64,000 bases of DNA from the NCBI GenBank assembly GCA_947493955.1, contig CANLSQ010000001.1, forward strand, positions 620,001 to 684,000, in the 5' to 3' direction. The DNA comes from an uncultured Sphingomonadaceae bacterium. Lineage in GTDB: Bacteria > Pseudomonadota > Alphaproteobacteria > Sphingomonadales > Sphingomonadaceae. Below are positions 37,090-46,952 of the stretch, one piece after another. Numbering within the stretch: position 1 is the first letter of the stretch; the number at the start of each line of letters is the position of its first letter. Made by a program: the position numbers and the translations under genes. Below the pieces are notes generated by a model. The model did no database searches. It saw only the letters and a list, made by a program, of their open reading frames with translations, and was not told the origin of the DNA.

Positions 37090-37602
37090 ATGACAACCTA
37101 TACAGCATTTTCGGAAGCAAACTGGCTGGCGACGGGATCGCGCTCTGAGATTATTGACACTTTGCGGGCTTTGCCTGCGGTTAAACGGAGTTCCGACATC
37201 TTGGTTTTCGATGACGAGACCGGTAGCCAGATCGATTTTGATTTGCGGGCCACTAGTGAAACAGAGGCACCCGTAAAGCGAGGTCGGCCAAAACTTGGCG
37301 TGGTTTCCAAGGAGGTCACCTTGCTTCCACGGCATTGGGACTGGCTCGGAAGGCAATCCGGTGGGGCGTCAGCGACATTGCGCCGATTGGTTGACCAGGC
37401 GAGAAAAACAGGTCTGGATAAACGAAAAGGACAAGATGCGGCTTATCATTTCCTGACTGTCATCGCGGGGGACTGGCCGCAATTTGAAGAGGTCATACGC
37501 GCGCTTTATGCGGATGATCGGGAACGTTTTGAATTGCTGTCCAAACAATGGTCGGCTTCGGTCCGTGATCACGCTATCGGTCTGGCATGGCCGAATAGCT
37601 GA
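37090..37602 (+). CDS. DUF2239 family protein
   Basis: This 170-residue cytoplasmic protein matches DUF2239: an N-terminal TAFSEANWLATG region, a central basic RGRPKLGVVSKEVTLLPRHW-type segment followed by WLGRQSGGASATLRRLVDQA, and a C-terminal AAYHFLTVIAGDWPQFEEVIRALYADD. The central part resembles ribbon-helix-helix proteins (RPKLG...TLRRLVD), so DNA binding is possible. The ATG at 37090 follows AAGGA by six bases. Function is unknown. Confidence 0.85.
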   Translation: MTTYTAFSEANWLATGSRSEIIDTLRALPAVKRSSDILVFDDETGSQIDFDLRATSETEAPVKRGRPKLGVVSKEVTLLPRHWDWLGRQSGGASATLRRLVDQARKTGLDKRKGQDAAYHFLTVIAGDWPQFEEVIRALYADDRERFELLSKQWSASVRDHAIGLAWPNS

Positions 37603-37624
37603 TGCCATATTCTAGGAAATATAT

Positions 37625-38689
37625 TTGAAACCGCACGGCTGGATCATTCTCGACAAACCGTTGGAACTGGGATCAACGCAAGCCGTTGGTGCGGTTAAAC
37701 GCAATCTGCGTGAGGCCGGGCTTCTCGGTAAGGGCAAGGACAAGACCAAGGTTGGTCATGGCGGGACGCTGGACCCACTGGCGACTGGGGTTTTGCCGAT
37801 TGCCATAGGCGAGGCGACCAAGCTGTGCGGGCGTATGCTGGACGCGTCGAAAATCTATGAGTTTACGATTGCTTTCGGAAAAGAGACCGAGACGTTGGAC
37901 GCTGAAGGGAAGGTGACTGAGACTTCCGATCATTTTCCGACACTCGTCGAGGTGGAAGCCATATTGCCGCAATTTACCGGGTCGATAGAACAGATACCGC
38001 CGAAATATTCAGCGCTGAAGATTGATGGCAAGCGGGCCTATGATCTGGCGCGGGCCGGTGAAGCGGTTGAGATGAAGATGCGGGCGGTGACGATATATGC
38101 GCTTTCCGTCTCCTCTCCCCTTGAGGGAGAGGAAAGCGATGCTTGTGAGCGGAGCGAACTAGCTAAGCTTGGTGAGGGGGCGAGAGAGAGCGCCAAGCCA
38201 GACCCCTCTCCAACTCGACTAGGGCAGCAAGCTGACAAGTCTCCGTATCCTCTCCCTCAAGGAGAGAGGATGGATTCTGTCACTCTCACAGCCCATGTTT
38301 CCAAAGGCACCTATATCCGCTCTCTGGCCCGCGATATTGCGCGTGCGCTTGGTACTTTTGGCCATGTTTCCATGCTCCGCCGCACAAAGGCGGGGCCGTT
38401 TACGCTCAAACATGCGATTTCGCTGGACAAACTCAATGAAATTGGTAAGGGCGCGGACATTAAAGATTATCTCTTGCCGCTTGAGGCGGGGCTGGACGAC
38501 ATCCCGGCTTTTGACCTCACTCCTGATCAGGCAAGACTGCTTCGGCAAGGCCAAGTGCTGGACGAACAGGAATTGATCGGGAACCCGCCAAATGACGGGC
38601 TTTTTCTAGCGACCGAAGATGGTTCTCCGGTTGCCTTGGCAGAGCTTGTTGTTGGAACCGTAAAGGTTGTTCGCGGATTTAATATGTAA
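37625..38689 (+). CDS. truB: tRNA pseudouridine-55 synthase with in-frame repeat insertion
   Basis: This 354-residue TruB converts U55 of tRNA to pseudouridine. It starts with TTG (AGGA seven bases upstream). The catalytic Asp50 lies in VGHGGTLDPLATGVL. KYSALKIDGKRAYDLAR and SKGTYIRSLARDIARALG are intact. Between them, residues about 163-217 are absent from normal TruB proteins and are encoded by a 160-bp hairpin-ended repeat (38111-38270) translated in frame. Without it the protein would be about 300 residues, the usual size. It is upstream of rpsO, as usual. Confidence 0.95.
   Translation: MKPHGWIILDKPLELGSTQAVGAVKRNLREAGLLGKGKDKTKVGHGGTLDPLATGVLPIAIGEATKLCGRMLDASKIYEFTIAFGKETETLDAEGKVTETSDHFPTLVEVEAILPQFTGSIEQIPPKYSALKIDGKRAYDLARAGEAVEMKMRAVTIYALSVSSPLEGEESDACERSELAKLGEGARESAKPDPSPTRLGQQADKSPYPLPQGERMDSVTLTAHVSKGTYIRSLARDIARALGTFGHVSMLRRTKAGPFTLKHAISLDKLNEIGKGADIKDYLLPLEAGLDDIPAFDLTPDQARLLRQGQVLDEQELIGNPPNDGLFLATEDGSPVALAELVVGTVKVVRGFNM
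38111..38270. repeat. Hairpin-ended repeat inserted in the truB coding sequence
   Basis: The element starts with a 23-nt hairpin (38111-38133, core CCTCTCCC / GGGAGAGG) and ends with a second 23-nt hairpin (38248-38270, core TCCTCTC / GAGAGGA) which is a near copy. Interior segments (GGTGAGGGGG, GACCCCTCTCC) continue the same composition. It has no stop codon in the truB frame and encodes a charged, Ser/Glu/Pro-rich stretch. Confidence 0.85.
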
Positions 38690-38714
38690 AGATGTTCGAA
38701 GGAAAAATTAGATT

Positions 38715-38984
38715 ATGACGATTACCGCAGAAAAAAAGCAGGAACTGATTGAAAAATTCGCCCAGACAAAAGGCGATACCGGTTCCCCGGAAGTACAGGT
38801 TGCGATCCTCACAGAGCGTATTGTGAACCTGACCGAGCATTTCAAAGGCCACCACAAGGACAACCACTCCCGTCGTGGTTTGCTGATGATGGTCAACAAG
38901 CGCCGCAGCTTGCTGGACTATCTCCGCAAGAAAGATGCGGGACGCTATTCCAAGTTGATTAAAGACCTTGGTCTCCGGAAATAA
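38715..38984 (+). CDS. rpsO: 30S ribosomal protein S15
   Basis: This 89-residue protein matches S15 throughout: [41 protein letters not shown] and [24 protein letters not shown]. It binds 16S rRNA in the central domain. The gene lies 25 bp after truB and is followed by a terminator, then pnp. Confidence 0.98.
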   Translation: MTITAEKKQELIEKFAQTKGDTGSPEVQVAILTERIVNLTEHFKGHHKDNHSRRGLLMMVNKRRSLLDYLRKKDAGRYSKLIKDLGLRK

Positions 38985-38995
38985 GAGTTTCGAAG

Positions 38996-39020
38996 ACGGC
39001 CTCCTTGCGGGGCCGTTTTC
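38996..39020 (+). terminator. Terminator after rpsO
   Basis: The stem ACGGCC (38996-39001) pairs with GGCCGT (39011-39016), extended by CC/GG across a one-base bulge, and is followed by TTTTC. It should partly or fully separate rpsO from pnp. Confidence 0.8.
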
Positions 39021-39158
39021 TTATTGGGCGTTGCAGCAATAAGGCAGCAATGCTCCACACAAGGGGCACAAATGACCCCGAACCGCTGTTCAGCCGGATT
39101 GCTGGACAAATGAAAGCCCCCGCACTGCATAGGGCAGGCGGGACAAAGGAAAATACGA

Positions 39159-41426
39159 ATGTTTGATGTAAAGAAAGTTGAAATGGAGTGGGGCGGACAG
39201 ACCCTCACCCTCGAAACGGGCCGTATTGCCCGTCAGGCTGATGGCGCGGTACTCGCGACCCTCGGCGAAACGGTTGTACTCTGTGCAGTTACCGCCGCTA
39301 AATCGGTACGCGAAGGACAGGATTTCTTCCCGCTGACCGTTCACTATCAGGAAAAATTCTCAGCCGCCGGTCGTATTCCGGGCGGTTTCTTCAAGCGCGA
39401 AGGCCGCGCGACGGAAAAAGAAACGCTGACATCGCGTTTGATTGACCGTCCTTGCCGCCCGCTGTTCCCCGAAGGTTTCTACAACGAAATCAACGTGATC
39501 TGTCAGGTGATGAGCTATGACGGTCAGAACGAGCCCGATATTTTGGCAATGGTTGCGGCTTCTGCTGCGCTGACCATTTCAGGTGTTCCTTTCATGGGCC
39601 CCATTGGTGCGGCTCGTGTCGGTTACAAAGAAGGCGAATATCAGCTGAACCCATCCATGGAAGAAGTTGCCGAAGGCGATCTCGATCTGGTTGTTGCGGC
39701 GACACCTGGCGCTGTGATGATGGTGGAATCGGAAGCTAAAGAGCTTTCCGAAGATGTCATGCTCGGTGCTGTTCAATTCGCGCATGAAGCATCCAAGGAC
39801 GTTGCTGGCTTGATCATCGATCTGGCTGAACAGGCTGCGAAAGAGCCTTGGGAACTGGCTTCTGCCGAAGACAATAGCGATATCAAAGAAGACCTGCGCA
39901 AGCTGGTTGGTGACGATATTGCTGCGGCTTACAAGAAAACTGACAAATCAGAGCGTAGCGACGCGCTGAATGCGGTTCGCGAAAAAGCCAAAGAGAAATA
40001 TGCCGAAGAAGAAGGTCAGGTTCAAATGACCGCTGGCAAGATGGTCAAGAAGCTGGAAGCGGAAATCGTTCGCGGCGCGATCATCAAAGATGGCACTCGT
40101 ATTGATGGCCGTAAGCTGGATCAGGTTCGCCCGATCGAAGCCATGGTTGGCTTGTTGCCACGGACCCACGGTTCGTCGCTCTTCACCCGCGGTGAAACAC
40201 AGGCAATCGTGACCACGACGCTGGGCACCAAAGATGCCGAGCAGATGATCGATGGTCTGGACGGATTGAGCTACAGCAACTTCATGCTGCACTATAACTT
40301 CCCGCCTTATTCGGTTGGCGAAGTGGGCCGCTTTGGTTTTACCAGCCGCCGGGAAACCGGTCATGGTAAGCTCGCTTTCCGCGCACTGCGTCCGGTATTG
40401 CCGACAGTGGATGATTTCCCTTACACAATCCGTGTGCTGTCTGACATCACCGAGTCCAACGGTTCTTCTTCCATGGCGACCGTTTGTGGTGGTTCACTTG
40501 CAATGATGGACGCTGGTGTGCCTTTGGCGCGTCCGGTTTCCGGTATTGCGATGGGTCTGATCCTGGAAGGCGAAGATTTCGCTGTTCTCTCCGACATTCT
40601 CGGCGACGAAGATCATCTCGGCGACATGGACTTCAAGGTTGCGGGTACCGAAAAAGGTATCACGTCGCTTCAGATGGACATCAAGGTGGCCGGCATTACG
40701 CAGGAAATCATGAAGTCTGCTCTGGAACAAGCCAGTGGCGGCCGCGCGCATATCCTCGGCGAAATGAGCAAAGCTCTGTCATCGGTTCGTACCGAAATGT
40801 CCGAGCACGCTCCGCGTATCGAAACGCTGCAGATCAACAAAGAGAAGATCCGCGACGTTATCGGAACCGGCGGTAAAGTGATCCGTGAAATCGTTGCTGA
40901 AACCGGCGCGAAGGTCGACATTGACGATGAAGGCCTGATCAAGGTTTCGTCCTCCGACAAATCACAGATCGACGCGGCACTAAAATGGATCGAAGGCATT
41001 GTGGAAGAAGCCGAAGTTGGCAAAATCTACGAAGGCAAGGTTGTGAACCTCGTCGACTTTGGCGCATTCGTGAACTTCATGGGCGGTAAAGACGGCCTCG
41101 TCCACGTCTCTGAAATCAAGAATGAGCGTGTCGAGAAGGTTGCTGATGAACTGTCCGAAGGTCAGGAAGTCAAGGTCAAGGTTCTCGAGATTGACCAGCG
41201 CGGCAAGGTTCGCCTGTCGATGCGGGTTGTTGATCAGGAAACCGGTGAAGAGCTGGAAGACACGCGTCCTCCACGCGAAAGCAAGCCACGCGGTCCGCGC
41301 CGGGATGGCGGCGGTGGCCGTGGTCGCGGACGTGACGGCGGTGGACGCGGTCGTGGCCGGAACAATGATGGTCCAAAGGACGAGGGCGGCGATATCCCAT
41401 TGCCAAGCTCGATCACTGAAGACTAG
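39159..41426 (+). CDS. pnp: Polyribonucleotide nucleotidyltransferase
   Basis: This 755-residue exoribonuclease degrades RNA 3' to 5' by phosphorolysis. Two RNase PH domains are visible ([18 protein letters not shown] in the first; [16 protein letters not shown] and [15 protein letters not shown] near the second), then a KH domain ([21 protein letters not shown]) and an S1 domain ([20 protein letters not shown]). The tail is Gly/Arg-rich, as in RNA-binding RGG-like tails. The rpsO-pnp leader (39021-39158) is about 140 bp and probably carries the autoregulatory mRNA structure. Confidence 0.97.
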   Translation: MFDVKKVEMEWGGQTLTLETGRIARQADGAVLATLGETVVLCAVTAAKSVREGQDFFPLTVHYQEKFSAAGRIPGGFFKREGRATEKETLTSRLIDRPCRPLFPEGFYNEINVICQVMSYDGQNEPDILAMVAASAALTISGVPFMGPIGAARVGYKEGEYQLNPSMEEVAEGDLDLVVAATPGAVMMVESEAKELSEDVMLGAVQFAHEASKDVAGLIIDLAEQAAKEPWELASAEDNSDIKEDLRKLVGDDIAAAYKKTDKSERSDALNAVREKAKEKYAEEEGQVQMTAGKMVKKLEAEIVRGAIIKDGTRIDGRKLDQVRPIEAMVGLLPRTHGSSLFTRGETQAIVTTTLGTKDAEQMIDGLDGLSYSNFMLHYNFPPYSVGEVGRFGFTSRRETGHGKLAFRALRPVLPTVDDFPYTIRVLSDITESNGSSSMATVCGGSLAMMDAGVPLARPVSGIAMGLILEGEDFAVLSDILGDEDHLGDMDFKVAGTEKGITSLQMDIKVAGITQEIMKSALEQASGGRAHILGEMSKALSSVRTEMSEHAPRIETLQINKEKIRDVIGTGGKVIREIVAETGAKVDIDDEGLIKVSSSDKSQIDAALKWIEGIVEEAEVGKIYEGKVVNLVDFGAFVNFMGGKDGLVHVSEIKNERVEKVADELSEGQEVKVKVLEIDQRGKVRLSMRVVDQETGEELEDTRPPRESKPRGPRRDGGGGRGRGRDGGGRGRGRNNDGPKDEGGDIPLPSSITED

Positions 41427-41447
41427 GTTGTCTCAAAGATTGAATAG

Positions 41448-41478
41448 AAAGGGCTCCGTGCAAGCGGGGCCCTTTTTT
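41448..41478 (+). terminator. Terminator after pnp
   Basis: An 11-bp stem (41448-41458 with 41465-41475, one G-T pair) with a 6-nt loop runs into a six-T tract. It ends the pnp transcript and reaches the stop codon of the convergent MFS gene. Confidence 0.9.
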
Positions 41479-42913
41479 ATGAAGCCGTCTGCAACCGGAT
41501 CAGAAACCAAGCTGCAACGGCGCTCGCCAATGCCAATAGCCCGCCAACCCATGCGGCACTGGCAAAGCCGGTCACCAAGGCGCCATTGCCGCTATCACTA
41601 CCGACCAGGACAAACCCGAGTAGCGCGGTTGCGATTAATCCTGCGGATCGGGATATCGCATTGTTGATGCCCGAAGCCGTGCCGCCATGCTGGTCGTCAA
41701 CACTCGCCATGACCGCTGTGGTCAGCGGTGCCACGCTGGCGGTCATGCCCAGTGCGATGATCATCAGAGCTGGGAATATATCGCGCCAATAGTGGATCTC
41801 GGTGCCGCTCAGCAGGCTGAAATAGAAAAAGCCTGTAGCAACAATGGCCGGGCCGACGGTCAATATCATACGGACGCCAAAGCGGTCACTCAGCCCGCCA
41901 GCATAGCGCGACAATATGGCCATGGTGAGCGGGAAGGGGAGGAGCGCGAAGCCGGTCTCTGTCGCCGAGTAACCGCCGGCATTGATCAGCGTAAACGGCA
42001 AAAGCACCAACAACCCGCCAAGCGCTGCATATAAAAACAAGGTCAGCATGGAGATACCGGCAAAGCTGGCCGTATTGAACAGATGGAGCGGCACCATCGC
42101 CCGGTCATTTTTACGTTTTTCGACGAGCAGAAACAATATTGTGGCGAATGTGGCGACGCTGCCAGCAAGCCATTTGATCCAGCGTGCGACAGTGTCGTCG
42201 GGTAGCACCGTCAAGGTCCAGACCAGCGTCCCCAGTCCAATGGTAATCAAAATCGCTCCGCTCCAGTCCAATGGGTGAGCGCTCGATTCTTGTTCGCGAT
42301 TTTCCGTAATTGATTTCTGGCCGATAATCAGCGCGACAATCGCTAGCGGAATGCTGATCGCGAAAGCCCAGCGCCAGTTTGCTAGGTCGATCGCCCAGCC
42401 GCCGATGACTGGCGCAATGGCTCCGGCAAAAGCCCCCATGCCAGCCCATGTACCAATAGCCTTCCCTCGCTCGGTTTCGCTGAAGCTGGTGGAGATAATC
42501 GCAAGGCTATTGGGCGCAAGCAGCGCGGCGCCAAGACCTTGAATGGCACGCATGGCGAGCAACAGGTTCAGGTTAGGCGCAAAGGCACAGGCCAGGGTAG
42601 CCAGCGTGAACAGGATCAGCCCCGCCTGAAACATAAGCTTGCGGCCATATCTGTCGCCCAGTGCTCCGCCCAGCAACACCAGCGCACCGACCGGCAACAG
42701 GTAGCTGTTTATAATCCACTGCGCCCCTTGGGCATCGGTGGCAAATTCGGCCTGCATGGAGGGCAAGGCGACATTGACAATGGCGCCCATGACAAAGGCT
42801 AGGCTGGACCCGGCAATAGTGGCGATGAGAACGCCGGTCTTATATGTGCAATCTGTCTCCGCCGGAGAAAAGCCTTGGCTCTCATCGCAAGGTGCGGGGA
42901 GGGCGGTTGTCAC
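41477..42913 (-). CDS. MFS transporter, DHA2 (14-helix drug:H+ antiporter) type
   Basis: This 478-residue protein has about 14 hydrophobic helices. Motif A-like LLGGALGDRYGRKLMFQ follows helix 2, and RAIQGLGAALLAPNSLAII and GTWAGMGAFAGAIAPVIGGW are typical of EmrB/QacA-type exporters. The substrate is unknown. The start overlaps the stop of the upstream flavoprotein gene by 4 bp, so the two form an operon. Confidence 0.9.
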   Translation of the reverse strand: MTTALPAPCDESQGFSPAETDCTYKTGVLIATIAGSSLAFVMGAIVNVALPSMQAEFATDAQGAQWIINSYLLPVGALVLLGGALGDRYGRKLMFQAGLILFTLATLACAFAPNLNLLLAMRAIQGLGAALLAPNSLAIISTSFSETERGKAIGTWAGMGAFAGAIAPVIGGWAIDLANWRWAFAISIPLAIVALIIGQKSITENREQESSAHPLDWSGAILITIGLGTLVWTLTVLPDDTVARWIKWLAGSVATFATILFLLVEKRKNDRAMVPLHLFNTASFAGISMLTLFLYAALGGLLVLLPFTLINAGGYSATETGFALLPFPLTMAILSRYAGGLSDRFGVRMILTVGPAIVATGFFYFSLLSGTEIHYWRDIFPALMIIALGMTASVAPLTTAVMASVDDQHGGTASGINNAISRSAGLIATALLGFVLVGSDSGNGALVTGFASAAWVGGLLALASAVAAWFLIRLQTAS

Positions 42914-44643
42914 GCCATCTCGGTTTCAGTTTGGGCCCGTTCGATGTTTTTCTGGTCTTCGAGATATTTATGCACGGCCTGGATAACCACAGAGCCTTCG
43001 CCGACGCCAGATGCCACCCGTTTGACCGAACCGGAACGCACATCACCCACGGCGACAACCCCCGGCCGGCTCGTCATATAGGGACTGTCGGTTGGCTCGC
43101 CCTGACAATCACTGCCTGTGCGAATGAAACCGCAACCGTCCAATTGCAGGCAGTCGCCAATCCAATCGGTATTCGGAACTGCACCGATCATGACGAAGAC
43201 ATTTCGGATATCCTTGTCCTCAATGCCATCAGGCCCTTTCCAGCGGAGGTATTCCAGATGGTTTTTGCCGATCAGTTCCGTGATTGCCGTTCCAAATCGT
43301 ATCGTGACCTTGGGCGATGCCTCAAGACGATCGATAAGATAGCTCGACATGCTGGCGGCCAGACTGTCGCTGCGGATCAGCAGGTGGACATGTTTAGCGG
43401 TCTGGGAGAGGAACATGGCGGCTTGTCCGGCGCTGTTGCCGCCGCCGATAACCGCCACTTCTTCATCATGGCATAGTTTCGCTTCCATTGGAGTAGCTGC
43501 ATAATGAATGCCCTGACCTTCAAATTTTTCGTCATTTTCCAGGTTCAGTTTGCGGTAACTGGCGCCCGTCGCGATAACCAAGGCCCGGGCGCAAATGGCT
43601 TCATCACCTTCCAGCTTGACCTTATTGTAGTCACCATCGCAATCCAACCCCACCGCGTTGCGTGAAATGGCGAGCTTTGCGCCGAATTTCTGGGCCTGTA
43701 TCTGGGCGCGTCCGGCCAGTGCCTGTCCCGAAATCCCCGTTGGGAAGCCCAGGTAATTTTCGATTTTGGAACTTGTACCTGCCTGACCGCCCGGTGCCAG
43801 TTTCTCGACTATGATAGTCTCCAACCCTTCGGAAGCTCCGTATACGGCTGCTGCCAGGCCGGATGGACCAGCGCCAATAACAGCAAGATCATAGAGATGA
43901 TCGGGATGCAACTCTTCGGTCAGACCCAGTGCATCGGCCAGTTCCTTATCTGATGGCGATTTTACCAGTTTTCCGTCCGGCAGAATGACTACCGGCAGGT
44001 CACCGCGATCAATGCTGAATCCTTCCATCGCGCTCGCGCTGTCCTCATCGACATCAATATCCAGCATGCGGTGCGGATAGCCGTTGCGGGTTAGAAATCG
44101 ATCAATTTGCAGTGTAACAGCATCCTGCTTGCGCCCGATCACTGTAACGCCGCCCTGTGCATGCTGGATCAGTCCCACCCGGCGCAGAATGAAGGCGCGC
44201 ATAATGATTTCGCCAATATCCGGCTCGGCTACCACCATCCGGCGAAAATCGGCACGTTTAAAACGAAGAACTTCGGTTACTCCGGATGCGCGCCCACTAA
44301 CCAGAATTTCGCGATCATTGAACAGGTCAAGCTCGCCGGTAAACTGGTTTTTCCGGTGAACCGTAAAGACATTGGCATTGCCTTGGTCATCTGTGTCAAA
44401 AATTTCGACTGCGCCGGATAGAATGATGAAAAAATCCACGCTGCGTTCGCCGCGTTCGAACAATAAGGCACCATCTTTCAGTGTTTCCTTTTGGCAGAAG
44501 GACTGAATCCTATCCAGATGACTCTCTTTAAGAGTAGGAAATGTCTGTTCCTCTCGCTGGTATGGATCAGCGCCATCTACGGCAGGAACGCCGCCGGTAT
44601 TTTGAAGAACAGGGCTTTGGGGGGAGGTTGGAGTGTTTGTCAT
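42910..44643 (-). CDS. Cyclic-nucleotide-binding domain fused to TrxR-like FAD oxidoreductase, without the CxxC
   Basis: This 577-residue protein starts with a cNMP-binding domain (about 40-165: LLFERGERSVDFFIILSGAVEIFD, NQFTGELDLFND), then a thioredoxin-fold-like linker (about 165-245), then a thioredoxin-reductase-like flavoprotein (about 250-565: DLAVIGAGPSGLAAAVYGASEG, PGGQAGTSSKIENYLGFP, NADPH motif VAVIGGGNSAGQAAMF). Where TrxR has its CATC redox pair, this has HYAATPMEAKLC, so classical disulfide reduction is unlikely. It is a ligand-sensing reductase of unknown substrate, coupled to an MFS exporter. Confidence 0.88.
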   Translation of the reverse strand: MTNTPTSPQSPVLQNTGGVPAVDGADPYQREEQTFPTLKESHLDRIQSFCQKETLKDGALLFERGERSVDFFIILSGAVEIFDTDDQGNANVFTVHRKNQFTGELDLFNDREILVSGRASGVTEVLRFKRADFRRMVVAEPDIGEIIMRAFILRRVGLIQHAQGGVTVIGRKQDAVTLQIDRFLTRNGYPHRMLDIDVDEDSASAMEGFSIDRGDLPVVILPDGKLVKSPSDKELADALGLTEELHPDHLYDLAVIGAGPSGLAAAVYGASEGLETIIVEKLAPGGQAGTSSKIENYLGFPTGISGQALAGRAQIQAQKFGAKLAISRNAVGLDCDGDYNKVKLEGDEAICARALVIATGASYRKLNLENDEKFEGQGIHYAATPMEAKLCHDEEVAVIGGGNSAGQAAMFLSQTAKHVHLLIRSDSLAASMSSYLIDRLEASPKVTIRFGTAITELIGKNHLEYLRWKGPDGIEDKDIRNVFVMIGAVPNTDWIGDCLQLDGCGFIRTGSDCQGEPTDSPYMTSRPGVVAVGDVRSGSVKRVASGVGEGSVVIQAVHKYLEDQKNIERAQTETEMA

Positions 44644-44825
44644 GAATCATATTCTGCGCATTCATTGCACAGAGATCAAGATGTGGTTTGTCCTGCCGAG
44701 AGATAGACTGGAGCAATGGCTATTAGATTTGCCGCTACTGAAACCTTGTTGTTTGCTGGTCTCAAGGTAAACTCAATCTATCGAGTCCCGATTTTCGGGC
44801 GATCAAAGCGGACGGGGGGACGATG

Positions 44826-46952
44826 ATGCAAAAATACTTGCTGATGGGGGTCGCAGTTTTCACAGCTCTTTTTTTGGCTGGTCCGGCTCAGGCCAGCGGA
44901 GACTTTGGCTGCTATCCTGAATGGAGGCTTGGCACTGATGCGACTTGTTCCGGGATCGTTGTCCTGACCCCGGGTAACGATACGCGGACCAATATGATGC
45001 TGTTGCTGGCGGATCGCGTTCCCTATGCTTCCGATTTTAGCTACCCCAAAACTGATCTTTATGAAGGACAAGGGCGAAATTTCTTCCGCTGGAACACATT
45101 TGACCAGGCACTTTATCCCAAGCCTGACCAAAAACTCGACCGATCCCGTTTCGGCGGCTCTCGTTGCCAAAGCTATCACGCCGGAACGCAGCTGTTTGAA
45201 GCTGAACTACGCGCTGCAAAGATAAAACGGAAAGAGCAAGAAGCACTGATAGCGGCTCGCTCCACTATCTTTTCGATCTGCGCTGATCCGCAGCGCGGCG
45301 GCTATTCCCATTATTATTTTTCTGAAGAGCAAAAGGCGCTAGCGAAACTGGAATGGAGTGATCCTTCCACAATGATCAGGTCAAGAAAAGGACGAGAGTT
45401 CCTGACATATCTGCTTGGTGCGCAGGCGTTTTATACTGGCGATTTCAAGGTCGCTCATGATCGTTTTGCAGAGCTTACCAAAAGCTCAAATGGCTGGCTG
45501 AGCGAAACCGCCATTTATATGATTGGCCGTACCGAGATAAATCGTGCGCAGGTATCCGCTTTCGGTAACTGGGGTGATTTTTCAGGGCCGGACGCCGTTG
45601 ACAAAATAGCGATAACGAACGCGAAAAAGGTTTTTAACGCTTACATCAAAAACTATCCAGAAGGTCGGTATACAGCCTCGGCAAAGGGATTGATGCGGCG
45701 TATTTTCTGGCTGGCCGGAGAGAATGAAAACCTGGTTGGTGCTTACGAGAAGATGCTGGTGCAAACAAACAGTCTTGATCCTGGCGCTTTTGCAGAAGAA
45801 GTTGATGTAAAGCTGTTGTACAATGACAAGGCAAAAAAGCAGGTTTCCGATCCGCTGCTATTGGCTGTCATAGCTCTCCAAAAAATGCGTGAACCGGTTT
45901 ACGAGGGCACGCAAATCAGCCTTGCCGAGTTGAATGGAATGAAAGATGCCTTGTCGGATAGCCCGGCAATTTACGAATTTTTGCAGGCAAGCCACGCCTT
46001 TCACGTGGAGGGTGATGCTCGCAGAGTTTTGCAACTCATTCCGGATGCCGCCCGACAGCAAAATTTCAGCTATCTGCAATTCAGCCGGCAAGCGTTGCGC
46101 GGCATGGCACTTGCCCAGCTCAAAGACCGCAATGAAGAAGGGTTCTGGCGAGATATGATCGCTGGCGCAAAGCAACCTTATCAGCGTCCGTTTGTTGAAC
46201 TAGGACTGGCGACCAGTCTGGAATCCAAAGGTCAGGTGGACAAAGTTTTTGAGTCTGATTCCCTGGTTCAGGACCAGACTATTCGCGAAATATTGCTGCA
46301 ATATTCCGTCGGCCCGGACATCTTGCGGCGTACGGCTGGCGATCAGTCACGATCAGCGCATGAGCGGCAAGTGGCCTTATTCACCTTGCTCTACAAGCAA
46401 CTGGCCAGCGGCGAATATTCCGACTTTTTGAAAGATTCCAGATCAATCCCGGCCGATGCGGTGATAAACGGATATCTGACAATGCTCCACGCCGATGAAA
46501 ATGTTCCACTGGGACTATTCAACAAGGGAATTGTCGAGGATGAGTTTTCATGCCCCAGCCTGACGGCAACGGTTCGGTCGCTGGCAAACAGCCCGAAACA
46601 GCACCGCGCGCGTCTGTGCCTGGGGGAATTTATTCGCCTGAACGGTTTTGACTATTTCACCATGAGCAACCGTCTGCCGAAAGATGGCGCATTGGGAAGT
46701 GCAGAATCAAAATTCGCCAGTGACGAGCTGGTGCGGCAGGATATCTACAAGGACATCATTGCCGATCGGCGTGCTAGCAAGGAAGATATATCCTATGCCT
46801 TGTATCGGGCAGTCTATTGCTATGCCCGCACTGGAAATAATAGCTGTGGTGGCAAATCTGTCGATGTGTCGCAGCGTAAAGCCTGGTTTCGGCGGTTGAA
46901 AAACGGTTATCCGAATTCGAAATGGGCCAAGGCCCTGAAATATTACTGGTAG
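44826..46952 (+). CDS. Large secreted TPR-like protein, function unknown
   Basis: This 708-residue protein has a signal peptide (cleavage after AQA). The N-terminal 110 residues (FGCYPEWRLG, CSGIVVLTPGNDTRTNMMLLLAD) contain paired cysteines; the middle and C-terminal parts are helical repeats with TPR character (GAQAFYTGDFKVAHDRFAEL, AKKVFNAYIKNYPEGRY). It ends in YPNSKWAKALKYYW. The start at 44826 was preferred over 44823 because of spacing from GGGGGA. The stop overlaps the following GTG by one base. Together with DUF3142 and bamD it suggests an envelope role. Confidence 0.7.
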   Translation: MQKYLLMGVAVFTALFLAGPAQASGDFGCYPEWRLGTDATCSGIVVLTPGNDTRTNMMLLLADRVPYASDFSYPKTDLYEGQGRNFFRWNTFDQALYPKPDQKLDRSRFGGSRCQSYHAGTQLFEAELRAAKIKRKEQEALIAARSTIFSICADPQRGGYSHYYFSEEQKALAKLEWSDPSTMIRSRKGREFLTYLLGAQAFYTGDFKVAHDRFAELTKSSNGWLSETAIYMIGRTEINRAQVSAFGNWGDFSGPDAVDKIAITNAKKVFNAYIKNYPEGRYTASAKGLMRRIFWLAGENENLVGAYEKMLVQTNSLDPGAFAEEVDVKLLYNDKAKKQVSDPLLLAVIALQKMREPVYEGTQISLAELNGMKDALSDSPAIYEFLQASHAFHVEGDARRVLQLIPDAARQQNFSYLQFSRQALRGMALAQLKDRNEEGFWRDMIAGAKQPYQRPFVELGLATSLESKGQVDKVFESDSLVQDQTIREILLQYSVGPDILRRTAGDQSRSAHERQVALFTLLYKQLASGEYSDFLKDSRSIPADAVINGYLTMLHADENVPLGLFNKGIVEDEFSCPSLTATVRSLANSPKQHRARLCLGEFIRLNGFDYFTMSNRLPKDGALGSAESKFASDELVRQDIYKDIIADRRASKEDISYALYRAVYCYARTGNNSCGGKSVDVSQRKAWFRRLKNGYPNSKWAKALKYYW

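Noticed and set aside
38111-38270. Reading the truB repeat as a frameshift or pseudogene
   Set aside because: The frame is open throughout and the catalytic domains on both sides are intact, so a functional in-frame insertion is more likely.
42910-44643. Naming the gene trxB
   Set aside because: The CxxC motif is absent and a cNMP domain is fused, so thioredoxin reductase activity is unlikely.
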